NCBI RefSeq assembly: GCF_016653635.2
Contig: NZ_CP067420.1
Location: forward strand, 701,501 to 765,500
Origin: Skermanella sp. TT6
GTDB taxonomy: Bacteria; Pseudomonadota; Alphaproteobacteria; Azospirillales; Azospirillaceae
Direction of reading: 5' to 3'
DNA length: 64,000 bases
Below, one piece after another: positions 18,601-28,696 of this stretch (position 1 is the stretch's first letter; every line of letters begins with the position of its first letter). The position numbers and the translations under genes are program-made. Below the pieces are notes generated by a model. That model had not been told where the DNA came from. It was given only the letters and a program-made list of their open reading frames with translations, and ran no database searches.

Positions 18601-20491
18601 GGCGGTCGCCTGGACGCCGGGCAAGGTCGGCAGCGCCACCGCGACCGCCGCCGTCCGCGACTCCCTCCTGGTCGAGCCGGGGCTTCCCCGCTTCCTGGCG
18701 CCCGACGACGTGGCGCAGGTCTCCCTGACCCTGACCGACCGGGGGCAGAAGGGCGGCGACTATGCGCTGCGCTTCGCCACCGGAGGGATGGTCGAGCTGC
18801 GCTCCGGCGGCGAGGTCGCGCTCCGCGGGGTCCGGCCCGGCAAGCCGGTGACGGTGCCGCTGACCATCGCCGGCACCGGAGTCGGCGCCGGACTGGTGCG
18901 GGTGGAGATCACCGGCCCCGACGGGCTCGCCGTGACCCGGGAATGGGCGGTCGGCGTGCGCCGTCTCCAGCCCGCCGTCTCGCGCCGCCGGGTCGAGCTG
19001 ATCGAGCCCGGCCGGAAGTCGGCCGTCTCGCCCGACGCGGTTCCCGAGCCGGTGGCGCTCCGCCGCGAGACGGTCGGCGTCATGCTGGCGGTCGGGACCA
19101 TGCCCGACCTGGACCTTCCCGGACTGCTGCTGTCGCTCGACCGCTACCCCTATGGCAGCGCCGAGCAGATCACCAGCCGGGCGATGCCGCTGCTCCAGCT
19201 CGGCCCCGTGATGGCGGCGCTGGAGATCGCCTCCGAGGCCGAGGTCCGCCAGCGCGTCCAGCGCGCCATCGACCGGCTGGTTTCCGTCCAGCGGTCCGAC
19301 GGCGCCTTCGCCATGTGGTCGCCCCAGGGACCCGGGGAGCTCTGGCTGACCTCCTACGCGCTCGACTTCCTCGGCCGCGCGCGCCAGGCCGGCTACCGGG
19401 TGCCCGAGATGCCCTGGCGCAAGGGCGTCGAGTGGCTGAACGGCGTGCTCGACAATGCCTGGTTCGACGAGGCGGAACTGGCGGCCCGGGCCTACGCCCT
19501 CTACACCCTGGCGGGCAGCAAGGCGGTCGATCCGGCGGAGGCGCGCTATTTCCAGGAAACCCACTGGAACGCCCTGCCGACCCGGCTGGCCCGCGCCCAG
19601 GTCGCGGGGGCGCTCGCCCGGCTGGGCGACGCCGACCGCGCGGCGGAAGCCTTCGGCCGGCTCGACCGCGCCCGCGCGGAGCCTGCCGGCATGCGCGATT
19701 TCGGCTCGGAACTGCGCGACCAGGCAGCATTGATCGCGCTTCTGGCCGAGGCCGGCGGCGGCCGGGACCGGCTGGCCGGGCTCGCCCAGCAGCTCGCTAC
19801 CCTGCTGGCCGACGCCGAGGCGACCAGCGCCCAGGAGCGGGCCTGGGTCCTGAACGCGGCCGCCGCCCTGGCGTCCAAGGCGGGGGAGACGAAGATGGTG
19901 CTGGACGGCCAGCCCGTGACCGTGCCCGGCGCGCTGTACCGCCGGCTCCGGCCCGATGCCCCGGCGATCCCGGTGGAGAACGCCGGCGCCGTGCCGCTCT
20001 ACCGGTCGGTCACCCTGGCGGGGGTTCCGGCGAGCCCGCTGCCGGCCGATGCCGAGGGTTTCGCCATCCGGCGCACCATCCTCGGCACCGACGGCGCCCC
20101 GGTCGATCCCGCCGGGGTGGCGAAAGGCAAGGTGCTGGTGGTGATCCTGGAGGGCGAGAGCCTGCGCGAGGAGGAGCACCAGGCGCTGGTCGTGGACATG
20201 CTGCCGGCCGGGCTGGAGATCGAGAATGTCCGGCTGGCCGACAGCGGGCAGCTCGGCGACCTGTCCTGGCTGGGCGATCTCAGCGCCGCAAACCACGTGG
20301 AGTTCCGCGACGACCGTTTCGTCGCCGAACTGGACCTCACGCCCGACCGGCCCGCCTTCCGGCTGGTCTATCTGGCGCGGGCCGTGGTCCCGGGCGACTA
20401 CGCCCTGCCCGGAGCCTATGTGGAGGACATGTACAGCCCCAACCTGTTCGCCCGCGGCCCCGCCGGGCGGATGGTGGTGGGGGAGGAGTAG
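15695..20491 (+). CDS. Alpha-2-macroglobulin family lipoprotein lacking the thioester cysteine
   Basis: About 1598 aa, the usual size for bacterial alpha-2-macroglobulins. The N-terminus MRILRPFGLALAMALGC ends in a lipobox-like ALGC (Cys17), so it is probably a periplasmic lipoprotein. Then come macroglobulin-like beta domains, the bait region, and the alpha-helical TED domain (about 1130-1420). In thioester-bearing members the TED starts YPYGCxEQ; here it reads YPYGSAEQ (Ser1155), so the covalent trap cannot form. It is thus of the YfaS-like type rather than YfhM. No pbpC is adjacent. Proposed role is protection against host or competitor proteases. The start further upstream (15605) would destroy the signal peptide. 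Confidence 0.88.
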   Translation: MRILRPFGLALAMALGCPAAAPAQQPAPDPVPEPAAFGVAGVEILAERDVPQACFTFTRPLGKSSRTDYAAQVEVEPPVHVAAVARGATLCLEGLEHGAVYGVTLKQGLPGADGAALGEAARFDVAVPDRKPMLAFRGAGYVLPQVGAEGLPLRTVNVARARLQVLRIEDRSLVEQIHYGRISQALTELDVGGIVERSGTQVWQGEMATGDRRNQAVVTPFPVEAVVGASVGALKPGVYLAVAGNADREGESWEAKATQWFVVSDLGLTTFAGEDGLLVFARSLTTAEPVPGVELRLLARSNAELGKLATGPDGIARFPRETLRGTGGGAPQAVFAYGASGDMAFLDVAAATDPSERAGPGADASPLDAWLYTDRGFYQPGETVFLNALLRDSGAAAVEGRALTLRILRPDGFEVDRRQAADAGAGSYRLGLELPRPAAAGQWSVTAHLEPDGAPVGRVDFAVEDFVPPRLDVGLAADRDHADAGGTLALRIDGRYRRAGPAAKLPGELAVTLRRAAEPYPRFAGYRFGLVQQPFEPLRTDAPGFVTGPDGVARVELRLPEPPDTSQALEAVIQGTLYDIGGRPAVREIALPVRHQPFAIGIRPRFGGDAVPEGATATFDVVAVGPDGAPLDRPSLSYELYEEEYDYAWFEADGHWDYRAQVKDKRVTGGTLAVAAEPPADGRAAIEQPVGSGRYRLEVFDTGTGVATSLRFSAGWWVTPTAGERPDQVDVAVMLPKYSGGETAKVFVKPPYQAQVLVAVAGRAVHQTVLRRIGPEGAFLDVPVDPSWTAGVHVVATAFAPAEPAHGAASRRAVGSAWLAVDPAPRRLDVSIAAPADLAPRGRVRVPVTVRGAEEGAQVRLTLSAVDDAMLRLTDFAAPDPAMHYLGRRPLEVDLRDVGGPLADRNGAMAATGARPAMVPPVRRRPGDPPPPLRREMTALHSGIVTVGPDGTAEVPLEIPDFDGRLRLMAVAWTPGKVGSATATAAVRDSLLVEPGLPRFLAPDDVAQVSLTLTDRGQKGGDYALRFATGGMVELRSGGEVALRGVRPGKPVTVPLTIAGTGVGAGLVRVEITGPDGLAVTREWAVGVRRLQPAVSRRRVELIEPGRKSAVSPDAVPEPVALRRETVGVMLAVGTMPDLDLPGLLLSLDRYPYGSAEQITSRAMPLLQLGPVMAALEIASEAEVRQRVQRAIDRLVSVQRSDGAFAMWSPQGPGELWLTSYALDFLGRARQAGYRVPEMPWRKGVEWLNGVLDNAWFDEAELAARAYALYTLAGSKAVDPAEARYFQETHWNALPTRLARAQVAGALARLGDADRAAEAFGRLDRARAEPAGMRDFGSELRDQAALIALLAEAGGGRDRLAGLAQQLATLLADAEATSAQERAWVLNAAAALASKAGETKMVLDGQPVTVPGALYRRLRPDAPAIPVENAGAVPLYRSVTLAGVPASPLPADAEGFAIRRTILGTDGAPVDPAGVAKGKVLVVILEGESLREEEHQALVVDMLPAGLEIENVRLADSGQLGDLSWLGDLSAANHVEFRDDRFVAELDLTPDRPAFRLVYLARAVVPGDYALPGAYVEDMYSPNLFARGPAGRMVVGEE

Positions 20492-20530
20492 GGCGCGCCG
20501 CAGGATTTGGCGCCGGGATTGCCGCCGGGA

Positions 20531-20728
20531 CTAGGCCCCCCTCGGGCCGGCGCCGGCGTGCCGTCCGCCGGCCCGTCGGCGGGAGGCGATGAAAAGGATA
20601 GCCGCCATCACCGCCATCACCGAGCCGAGGCCGATGTAAAAGGCGATGGCGATCCCGATCGTGGCGGTGCCCATGAGTACGAGCAATAGGAGCCACACTC
20701 CCAGCGCCACGATAGCGCGGTCGGACAT
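20531..20728 (-). CDS. Small two-TM membrane protein, 65 aa
   Basis: A hydrophobic protein with two adjacent membrane segments (IVALGVWLLLLVLMGTATIG and FYIGLGSVMAVMAAILFIA) and a basic, glycine-rich tail. I recognise no family. It converges with the macroglobulin gene. Its upstream side shares the 235-bp gap with mrpA, and it is transcribed away from the Mrp operon. Existence is supported by its composition rather than by a strong ribosome site. Confidence 0.5.
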   Translation of the reverse strand: MSDRAIVALGVWLLLLVLMGTATIGIAIAFYIGLGSVMAVMAAILFIASRRRAGGRHAGAGPRGA

Positions 20729-20963
20729 CTAACACCCCTGCAACTCTGTCTCTCTTGCCCCGACTATAGGCGCATGGATTTCGGGCTGCGCGTGGCAAGC
20801 TGTCGCTGGCTCGCGGCAAACGGACGCTTCTTAAAATACAAATAAAAACCCCTCTGTTGAAACAAGCCGGCCGAACCCCATATAGCCCCAGTCTTTTTGA
20901 ATGAAATCATACAGTCACCCGGTGGGCAGGGGGAAGCATGGAACCCGCGGAGGAATTCCGCCG

Positions 20964-23330
20964 ATGCTGAGTGCTATTCTCGGCATCTTTGCATGGGCGC
21001 TGGTTGCGCCAATTGTCGCAGGCAGGTTGCCCAAACTGGGCGGATGGGTCCTGGCCGTCGTTCCGGCGGCGCTGACCGTCTGGTTCGCGGGGTTCCTCCC
21101 GGAAATCGCCGCGGGCGGCGTGGTCCGCGAGGTGGTGCCCTGGATCCCCGGTCTCGATGTCAACCTGTCGTTCTATCTCGACGGGCTCAGCCTGACCTTC
21201 GCGCTGATGGTCTGCGGCATCGGCACCCTGATCGTCATCTATTGCGGCGGCTACCTGCATGGCGATCCCATGCTGCCCCGGTTCTTCCTGTACATCCTGG
21301 CCTTCATGGCCTCGATGCTCGGCGTGGTGCTGGCCGACAACGTGATCTCGCTGATCGTCTTCTGGGAGCTGACCAGCGTCACGTCGTTCCTGCTGATCGG
21401 CTACCTGCATGACAGCCCGAAGTCCCGCCGGTCCGCGCTCCAGGCGCTGCTGGTGACCTCGCTGGGCGGTCTGGTCATGATGGCGGGGCTGATCCTGCTC
21501 GGGATCGTGGGCGGCAGCTTCGAGCTGAGCGAGCTGGCCGGGCAGAGCGACCTGCTGCGCGAGCATCCGCTCTATCTCGCGATCCTGATCCTGATCCTGG
21601 TCGGCACCTTCACCAAGTCGGCGCAGTTCCCGTTCCATTTCTGGTTGCCCAACGCCATGGACGCGCCGACCCCGGTCAGCGCCTACCTGCACTCGGCCAC
21701 CATGGTCAAGGCGGGCGTCTACCTGATGGCGCGGCTCTCCCCGACCTTGGGCGGGACGGATGTCTGGATCTACACCCTGGTGGGATTCGGCGCCTTCACG
21801 TCGCTGCTGGGCGCGATCCTGGCGGTCCGGCAGACCGATCTGAAGAGGATCCTGGCCTATACCACGATCACGGCGCTGGGCCAGCTGACCATGCTGATCG
21901 GCATCGGCAGCGTCTACGCCGTCGAGACCTTCGCCGTCTACCTGCTCGCCCATGCCTGCTACAAGGGCGCGCTCTTCATGGGCGTGGGGGCGATCGACCA
22001 CGAGACCGGCACGCGCGAGGTCGGCCAGCTCGGCGGCCTGTTGAGGCTGATGCCGGTCACCGCGGCCGCGGTCGGCCTGGCGGCCATGTCCAATGCCGGC
22101 CTGCCGCCGTTCCTGGGCTTCCTCGGCAAGGAATTCATGTATTCCAGCACGGTCGGGATGGCCGGCGAGGGCATGCCGCTGCTCGGCTGGATCGCCACCC
22201 TGGCCATGCTGGTTTCCAACGCCCTGATGCTGGTCACCGCCGGCCTCGTCTTCCTCAAGCCCTTCCTCGGCCCCAAGGTCGAGACGCCGAAGCACGCCCA
22301 CGAGGCGCCGGTCAGCCTTTGGCTCGGCCCCGTCGTCCTGGCCGCGGTCGGCCTCGGGCTGGGCGTGTTCTACGGGGTGCTGGAGCGCCTGTTCGTGGTG
22401 CCCGTCGCCGCCTCGCTGGCGGGGGAGGCGGTCGAGGTCCACATCTATCTCTGGGGCGGCTTCACCACGCCGCTGGGGCTCAGCCTCGTGACCGTGGCGC
22501 TCGGCGCGGTGCTCTATGTCTCCTGGCCGCGGGTCAAGGCCGCCCTCGACGGGGTCGCGCGGGCCCTGGGCTACGACTCCGACGGCGGATGGGACCGCAT
22601 CCTGAAGGGCCTGGTCGGCGTCGCCTGGTGGCAGACGCGGGTGATCCAGTCCGGCTATCTGCGCCATTACGTGATGTTCACGGTCGTCTTCACGACGGTG
22701 GCGATCGGCGCCACGATGGCGGTCCAGCAGGCTTTCACCATGCCCTCCACCTCCGTGCTGGAGGCGCCCTACACCGCCTGGGCCCTGGCCCTGACAGTGA
22801 TCGCGGCGACCTCCGCCGCCGTCGTCGCCAGGTCGCGCCTGGTCGCGATCCTGTCGCTCGGCGTGGTCGGCGTCGTCATCGCGCTGATCTTCCTGCTCTA
22901 CGGCGCGCCCGACGTCGCGATCACCCAGTTCATGGTCGAGACGCTCGTCGTCATCATCGTGGCCCTGGTCCTCGCCCGGTTGCCGCGCCTGACCGCGTTC
23001 GCCCGGCCCAGCCGGCGCAGCGCCCTTCGGGACGCCGCCATCTCGATCGCGTTCGGCGCGGTCGTCACGGCGGTGATGCTGGCGGTCATCGACCTGCCGA
23101 TCCCGCTGGACCTCAGCGAGTATTTCGCGACCCGCAGCTACACCGAGGGCTTCGGCCGCAACGTCGTCAACGTGATCCTGGTCGATTTCCGGGCGGTCGA
23201 CACTCTGGGCGAGATCCTGGTGGTCGCGACCGCGGGGCTGGGCGCCTTCGCCCTGCTGAAGGCCCGGCCCCGGCGCAGGGCGCCCGAACCGACCCCCGTC
23301 GAAACCGTAAAGACCGGAGACCGGCCATGA
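20964..23330 (+). CDS. mrpA: Na+/H+ antiporter subunit A (MrpA)
   Basis: A 788-aa polytopic protein homologous to NuoL. It has [19 protein letters not shown], the [35 protein letters not shown] proton-channel helices, [24 protein letters not shown], and a C-terminal extension ([20 protein letters not shown] ... [20 protein letters not shown]) typical of MrpA. I use ATG 20964, with GGAGGAATT just upstream. The A and B subunits are separate genes, the seven-gene (group 1) layout, whereas rhizobial Pha systems fuse A and B. The TGA overlaps the mrpB ATG. The complex exchanges Na+ (or K+) for H+ at the inner membrane. Confidence 0.97.
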   Translation: MLSAILGIFAWALVAPIVAGRLPKLGGWVLAVVPAALTVWFAGFLPEIAAGGVVREVVPWIPGLDVNLSFYLDGLSLTFALMVCGIGTLIVIYCGGYLHGDPMLPRFFLYILAFMASMLGVVLADNVISLIVFWELTSVTSFLLIGYLHDSPKSRRSALQALLVTSLGGLVMMAGLILLGIVGGSFELSELAGQSDLLREHPLYLAILILILVGTFTKSAQFPFHFWLPNAMDAPTPVSAYLHSATMVKAGVYLMARLSPTLGGTDVWIYTLVGFGAFTSLLGAILAVRQTDLKRILAYTTITALGQLTMLIGIGSVYAVETFAVYLLAHACYKGALFMGVGAIDHETGTREVGQLGGLLRLMPVTAAAVGLAAMSNAGLPPFLGFLGKEFMYSSTVGMAGEGMPLLGWIATLAMLVSNALMLVTAGLVFLKPFLGPKVETPKHAHEAPVSLWLGPVVLAAVGLGLGVFYGVLERLFVVPVAASLAGEAVEVHIYLWGGFTTPLGLSLVTVALGAVLYVSWPRVKAALDGVARALGYDSDGGWDRILKGLVGVAWWQTRVIQSGYLRHYVMFTVVFTTVAIGATMAVQQAFTMPSTSVLEAPYTAWALALTVIAATSAAVVARSRLVAILSLGVVGVVIALIFLLYGAPDVAITQFMVETLVVIIVALVLARLPRLTAFARPSRRSALRDAAISIAFGAVVTAVMLAVIDLPIPLDLSEYFATRSYTEGFGRNVVNVILVDFRAVDTLGEILVVATAGLGAFALLKARPRRRAPEPTPVETVKTGDRP

Positions 23331-23746
23331 TGGACAGCCTGATCCTGAGGACGGCGACCCGGCTCCTGCTCAGCCTGATGCTCCTGTTCTCCTTCTTCAT
23401 CCTCTTGCGCGGGCACAACGAGCCCGGCGGCGGCTTCATCGGCGGCCTGATCGCCGCCAGCGCCTTCGCGCTGCACTCCATCGCCTACGGTCCGGCGGCG
23501 CTGCGCCAGGTCCTCGGCTTCGACCCTAAGACGATCGCGGGCGTGGGGATGCTCTTCGCCATCGTCGCAGGCCTCCTGTCGGCGTTCCCGGGCGACGCCT
23601 TCCTGACCGGCCAATGGCTCCACTGGGGCGAGGGCGACGCCGCCTTCCATGTCGGCACGCCGCTGGTGTTCGACGTCGGAGTCTTCCTGGTGGTGATCGG
23701 CGCGGTGCTGACCATCGTGCTGTCCCTGGAAGAGGAGGACGTGTAG
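23327..23746 (+). CDS. mrpB: Na+/H+ antiporter subunit B (MrpB)
   Basis: A 139-aa, four-TM MrpB. It has the family motif [21 protein letters not shown] near residues 27-48 and [28 protein letters not shown] at the end. It starts at ATG 23327 inside the mrpA stop (ATGA) and ends immediately before the mrpC GTG, so translation is coupled. It is an essential membrane component of the hetero-oligomeric Mrp antiporter. Confidence 0.96.
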   Translation: MMDSLILRTATRLLLSLMLLFSFFILLRGHNEPGGGFIGGLIAASAFALHSIAYGPAALRQVLGFDPKTIAGVGMLFAIVAGLLSAFPGDAFLTGQWLHWGEGDAAFHVGTPLVFDVGVFLVVIGAVLTIVLSLEEEDV

Positions 23747-24231
23747 GTGGAAACCCTCATGGCCTTCACGCTGGGCTTCATGGCCGCCGGCAGCGTCTAC
23801 CTGCTGCTGAGCCACAACCTCGTGCGCGTCCTGTTCGGCCTCATCCTGCTGAGCAACGCGGCCAACTTCGTCATCTTCGCGGCCGGCGGCATGACCGAGG
23901 GGCTGCCGCCCCTGATCGCCCCGGGCGCCAAGGAGCTGACCGGCGTCTATTCCAACCCGCTGCCCCAGGCGCTGATCCTGACCGCCATCGTCATCAGCTT
24001 CGGCCTCCTGGCCTTCGCGCTGGTGCTGGTCTATCGCGGCTACCAGGAACTGGGCACGGTGGACAGCGACCGCATGCGCCTGGCCGAACCGCCGCACCCC
24101 GACCAGGACATCCCCGAACCCGAGGAGCCCCGGCGGATCCATGTCCGGGATGCCGCCCGCCGGGTCGGGAACATAGGCGAACCCGCCGGGCGCGAGCCCG
24201 CGGGACGCGAACCTGCCGGGAGCGACGCATC

Positions 24232-24235
<4 letters not shown>
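23747..24235 (+). CDS. mrpC: Na+/H+ antiporter subunit C (MrpC, NuoK-like)
   Basis: A 162-aa protein. The first 110 residues form three TM helices like NuoK (LGFMAAGSVYLLLSHNLVRVLFGLILLSNAANFVIFAAGG, then PQALILTAIVISFGLLAFALVLVYR). The start is GTG directly after the mrpB stop. The C-terminal 45 residues are an unusual charged tail with a short repeat (GEPAGREPAGREPAGSDAS). MrpC of most species ends soon after the third helix, so this tail is an addition. The stop overlaps the mrpD GTG. Confidence 0.94.
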
Positions 24236-25772
<1,537 letters not shown>

Positions 25773-25776
<4 letters not shown>

Positions 25777-26246
25777 CGATGTTCATGTTCAACCTGGCCC
25801 TGGCGATCGTTTGGCAGGTGGTCACGGGCACCTTCAGCATGGGCGGCCTGATGATCGGGTTCGCCGTCGGCTACGCCGTGCTGTGGATCGCGCGGCCGGT
25901 GTTCGGAAACGATCCGTATTTCTGGAAGCTGTGGCACATCATCGGCTTCTTCATCTACTTCCTGAAGGAACTGGTGGTATCCAGCCTGAAGGTCGCCTGG
26001 GACGTGGTGACCCCGCCGATCTATGCCAAGCCGGGCGTGGTGCGGGTGCCGATCGATGCCCGGACCGACCTGGAGATCACGCTTCTCGCCAACCTGATCA
26101 CGCTGACGCCGGGCACCCTGACGCTCGACGTGGCGCCCGACCGCAAGTCCCTGTACGTCCACGCCATGTTCATCGACGACCCGGAGAAGGTGCGGGCCGA
26201 GATCAAGAACGGCATGGAGCGCCGCCTTCTGGAGCTGACGCGATGA
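25773..26246 (+). CDS. mrpE: Na+/H+ antiporter subunit E (MrpE)
   Basis: A 157-aa MrpE. Two N-terminal hydrophobic helices are followed by FFIYFLKELVVSSLKVAWDVV and a soluble domain with LITLTPGTLTLDVAPDRKSLYVHAMFIDD, the hallmark of the family. It starts in the mrpD stop (ATGA overlap) and its own TGA overlaps the mrpF ATG. MrpE helps assemble or stabilise the antiporter. Confidence 0.96.
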
Positions 26247-26557
26247 GAAGCGACCTGTCGCCCTTCCTGAACTGGTCGATCGAGATCACCTTCATCGTCC
26301 TGCTGGTCTCGATCCTGATCGCCTTCGTCCGGCTGGTCCGCGGGCCCTCGCTGCCCGACCGGATCGTGGCGCTGGACCTGCTGACCCTGCTGGCGGTCGG
26401 CGTCATCGCCCTGTTCGCGATCCGGGAGGACAAGCCCGTCTTCCTGGACGCCGCCATCGCGCTGGCCCTGGTGGCTTTCCTGGGCACGGTCGCCTACGCC
26501 CGCTTCCTGGAGCGGCGCGGACGCCACGAACGCAAGATCGAGGAGCCCGGCCCATGA
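26243..26557 (+). CDS. mrpF: Na+/H+ antiporter subunit F (MrpF)
   Basis: A 104-aa, three-TM protein with the MrpF core VRLVRGPSLPDRIVALDLLTLLAVGVIALFAI and KPVFLDAAIALALVAFLGTVAYARFLERR. The aspartates in PDRIVALDLL are conserved in the family. The start overlaps mrpE and the stop overlaps mrpG. Related MrpF proteins also contribute to bile salt or cation efflux. Confidence 0.95.
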   Translation: MRSDLSPFLNWSIEITFIVLLVSILIAFVRLVRGPSLPDRIVALDLLTLLAVGVIALFAIREDKPVFLDAAIALALVAFLGTVAYARFLERRGRHERKIEEPGP

Positions 26558-26934
26558 TCGGCACTATCCTGGAGATCCTGGCCGGCGTGCTGCTGCTCGG
26601 CGGCGCCGCCTTCTCCTTGGTCAGCGCGCTCGGCGTCCTGCGCCTGCCGGACGTGCTGATCCGCATGCATGCCTCCAGCAAGGCCGGCACCCTGGGCGCC
26701 GGCATGATCCTGGCGGCGGTGGCGGTCCTGTACGGCACCGACGAGATCGTCGCCCGCGCCATCGCCGCGATCTTCTTCCTGCTCCTGACCGTGCCGGTCG
26801 CCTCCCACATGATCGGCCGGGCCGCCTACATCACAGGCGTCAAGCTGTGGTCGGGCACCGTGGTGGACGAACTGCGCGGGGAATACGAGGGCCACGCCGC
26901 CGTCCGCCCGAAGGCCTATCCCGAGAACCAGTGA
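26554..26934 (+). CDS. mrpG: Na+/H+ antiporter subunit G (MrpG)
   Basis: A 126-aa protein with three TM helices. It has LRLPDVLIRMHASSKAGTLGAGMILAAV and FFLLLTVPVASHMIGRAAYITGVKLW, typical of MrpG. It is the last gene of the seven-gene operon and starts inside the mrpF stop. A repeat hairpin (ATGCGCGG/CCGCGCAT, 26951-26973) follows 16 bases later and may end transcription. Confidence 0.95.
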   Translation: MIGTILEILAGVLLLGGAAFSLVSALGVLRLPDVLIRMHASSKAGTLGAGMILAAVAVLYGTDEIVARAIAAIFFLLLTVPVASHMIGRAAYITGVKLWSGTVVDELRGEYEGHAAVRPKAYPENQ

Positions 26935-27449
26935 GGGAGCTTGCACGTGGATGCGCGGCTCAAGCCCGCGCATGAAGGAAGGGAACACCCCCGGCTGTCC
27001 GGCACAGTTTCGCTAGGACCGCAAAAGCGATCGTCACGGGCCGCGACGCTCCCTTTTCGTCATGCCCGGACTTGATCCGATCATCCGCGTGCAAACTCCC
27101 TCATGCCGGTTGGCGCATGAGCGAAAAAGGGGCGCCCTGTAGCGCAACCGTATTGTGGCGAGGTGTTCGCGGCGGCGGGAAACCGGGGTCAGACCACCAT
27201 TTCGCCGGAAGATAGGCATTCGGAAGGCTCGGTGCGAAATGGTGGTCTGACCCCGGTTTCCCTTATCCGTGGCGAAACCAGTTCCATGTAGGTCGGACAG
27301 AGCGAAGCGGCACCCGGCATCACCACGCCTGCTGATCCGCGTCCATCCCTGCCTATCCGTGTTCATCCGTGGAAAGATCGGCGCCTGCCCTGCCGAAATG
27401 GTCGCCGACCGGCATCGGCCGATCCGCCTCCGCCGGCAGCCCAAACGAA
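26935..27449. repeat. Repeat-rich intergenic island
   Basis: No gene is seen. The 515 bases hold pieces of several dispersed repeats: the CTTGCACGTGGATGCGCGG unit (26940-26978, also at 4269-4305), a GGCTGTCCGGCAC end (26992-27004), a GCCCGGACTTGATCC piece (near 27065), the long inverted repeat 27177-27262, a GTAGGTCGG...GCACCCGG unit (27288-27317) and an ATCCGTGTTCATCCGTGGAA unit (27355-27374). The last three also occur in the same order at 49.1-49.4 kb. Confidence 0.75.
27177..27262. repeat. Long inverted repeat, 29-bp perfect arms
   Basis: Arms 27177-27205 and 27234-27262 are exact reverse complements across a 28-base loop. The core is GGGGTCAGACCACCATTT. A second copy with 30-bp arms is at 49084-49171, and a lone arm is at 41062-41085. 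Confidence 0.9.
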
Positions 27450-27473
27450 AAATGCGGGCCGAAGCCCGCATTT
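27450..27473 (-). terminator. Rho-independent terminator of ompW
   Basis: AAATGCGGGC and GCCCGCATTT pair around a CGAA (TTCG on the transcript) loop, followed on the minus strand by TTTTTCGTTT. It lies 26 bases after the ompW stop. Confidence 0.85.
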
Positions 27474-27499
27474 CCCGCGATCCGACGGTGCGGCCCGGC

Positions 27500-28177
27500 T
27501 TAGAAGCGGTAGCCGATGCCGACGCCGAAGATCCAGGGGTTGATGTCCACGTCGGCCTTCACCGGGACGCCGCCAAGGACGCTTGCCTTGACGTCGGTGC
27601 TCAGCCACAGCTTCTTGACGTCCACGTTCAGCGACCACGGGCCGGAGATCGCGTAGTCGAAGCCGGCCTGCAGCGCGACGCCGAAGCTGTCGTCATACTT
27701 GATCGACTGAGCCTCACCCCTCTTCTCGTTGTAGAAGATGGTGTAGTTGACGCCGGCACCGACATAGGGGCTGAACCGCTCCTTGGGAGCGAAATGGTAC
27801 TGCAGGGTCAGGGTCGGCGGCAGAAGCCACACGCTGCCCAGGCCGATGGCGGTGCCCGCGTCCACTTCATGCTTCGTGGTGGCAGCAATCAGCTCCAGGG
27901 CGATGTTGTCGGTCACGAAGTAGGAGAAGTCGACTTCCGGGACGTAGTCGTTGCCGAGTTTGGCGTCCAGGCCGGTCGGCGTCCCGTCGTTGAACTTGAT
28001 GCCGCCGCGCTCGGTCGGCACCACGCCGATGCCGCGCAGGCGGACATTGAAGTCGCCGGCGGCCTTCGGCTTGAAGGCGGCAGCTTCCTGGGCGCTGGCC
28101 GGGGCCGGGGTGCCGGCGGCGAACAGGGCTGCAGTCAGGGCAGAAACGGCACAGGCGACACGCCAGGAACGAAACAT
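27500..28177 (-). CDS. ompW: OmpW-family outer membrane beta-barrel protein
   Basis: A 225-aa protein with a Sec signal peptide (FRSWRVACAVSALTAALFAA ... ASA) and the OmpW eight-strand pattern: FNVRLRGIGVVPTERG, VPEVDFSYFVTDNIALELIAATTKHEV, GSVWLLPPTLTLQYHFAPKERFSPYVGAGVNYTIFY, and a C-terminal INPWIFGVGIGYRF ending in Phe, as needed for BAM insertion. ATG 28177 is preceded by GGAG; upstream in-frame codons are not signal-like. OmpW proteins form a hydrophobic channel in the outer membrane and respond to osmotic or oxygen stress in several bacteria. Confidence 0.93.
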   Translation of the reverse strand: MFRSWRVACAVSALTAALFAAGTPAPASAQEAAAFKPKAAGDFNVRLRGIGVVPTERGGIKFNDGTPTGLDAKLGNDYVPEVDFSYFVTDNIALELIAATTKHEVDAGTAIGLGSVWLLPPTLTLQYHFAPKERFSPYVGAGVNYTIFYNEKRGEAQSIKYDDSFGVALQAGFDYAISGPWSLNVDVKKLWLSTDVKASVLGGVPVKADVDINPWIFGVGIGYRF

Positions 28178-28696
28178 TCTCAGTACTCCGTTGTTCTTAG
28201 AATCTCTTCGTACGAAAGCTCTCTCGTAGCAATGGGTCTCTATCACAACCGCAATACCTTGCCTAGAAAGGCGTAATTGTTTGGCACGCATACAGTTTGT
28301 GTCATGAGCTTTCACTGCGGTAGAGGGGAAAACCTGCCCACCCTGCCGGATTTCACGGAAATGGCCGATCGCGTTGCGGCGATCTTAAAGTGTACAAATT
28401 TTGTGCAGTAAGGTTCTGGAAACTGGGGCAGTAAACGGCTCATTCTCGCCCAGCCGATAACTTTATGGACTTGGAAAGCGCATCGGATTCGGTAGTTTTT
28501 ACTATCGGAAGGTGGCGTGCCTACTGAGCGTGATCCTTCCGAACTTATTCGCCCGGAATGTGTTTATGCTGTGACCGAGCACTTCAGCGTGCTTCCGCTG
28601 CCCCGGTGTTGCCCGCGACAGGGTGACGCTCCCCTTGACCAGAGGTGCTTTCGACGACGTCGCGGGCCGACCAACAAGCAGGAGATCAGACAACCC
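28178..28696. other. 519-bp divergent intergenic region ompW/asnO
   Basis: It is less GC-rich than its surroundings, especially 28178-28520. No convincing gene is present; the in-frame extension of asnO to 28517 lacks homology to the amidotransferase N-terminus, which must start MCG. It probably carries both promoters and a long asnO leader. I see no recognisable FNR, CtrA or Pho site. Confidence 0.5.

Noticed and set aside
15584-20296. A reading frame of about 1570 codons on the minus strand, antisense to the macroglobulin gene
   Set aside because: In high-GC DNA the strand opposite a real gene is often open. The translation is Gly/Arg/Asp-rich without domains, and the plus strand has a clear family match over its entire length.
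20831-20845. TTAA-N7-ATAA upstream of mrpA as a CtrA site
   Set aside because: The second half is wrong, and A/T-rich leaders give such partial matches by chance.
27231-27449. Possible tRNA or small RNA between mrpG and ompW
   Set aside because: The structure is explained by dispersed inverted repeats and the ompW terminator; no cloverleaf with a TΨC arm is present.
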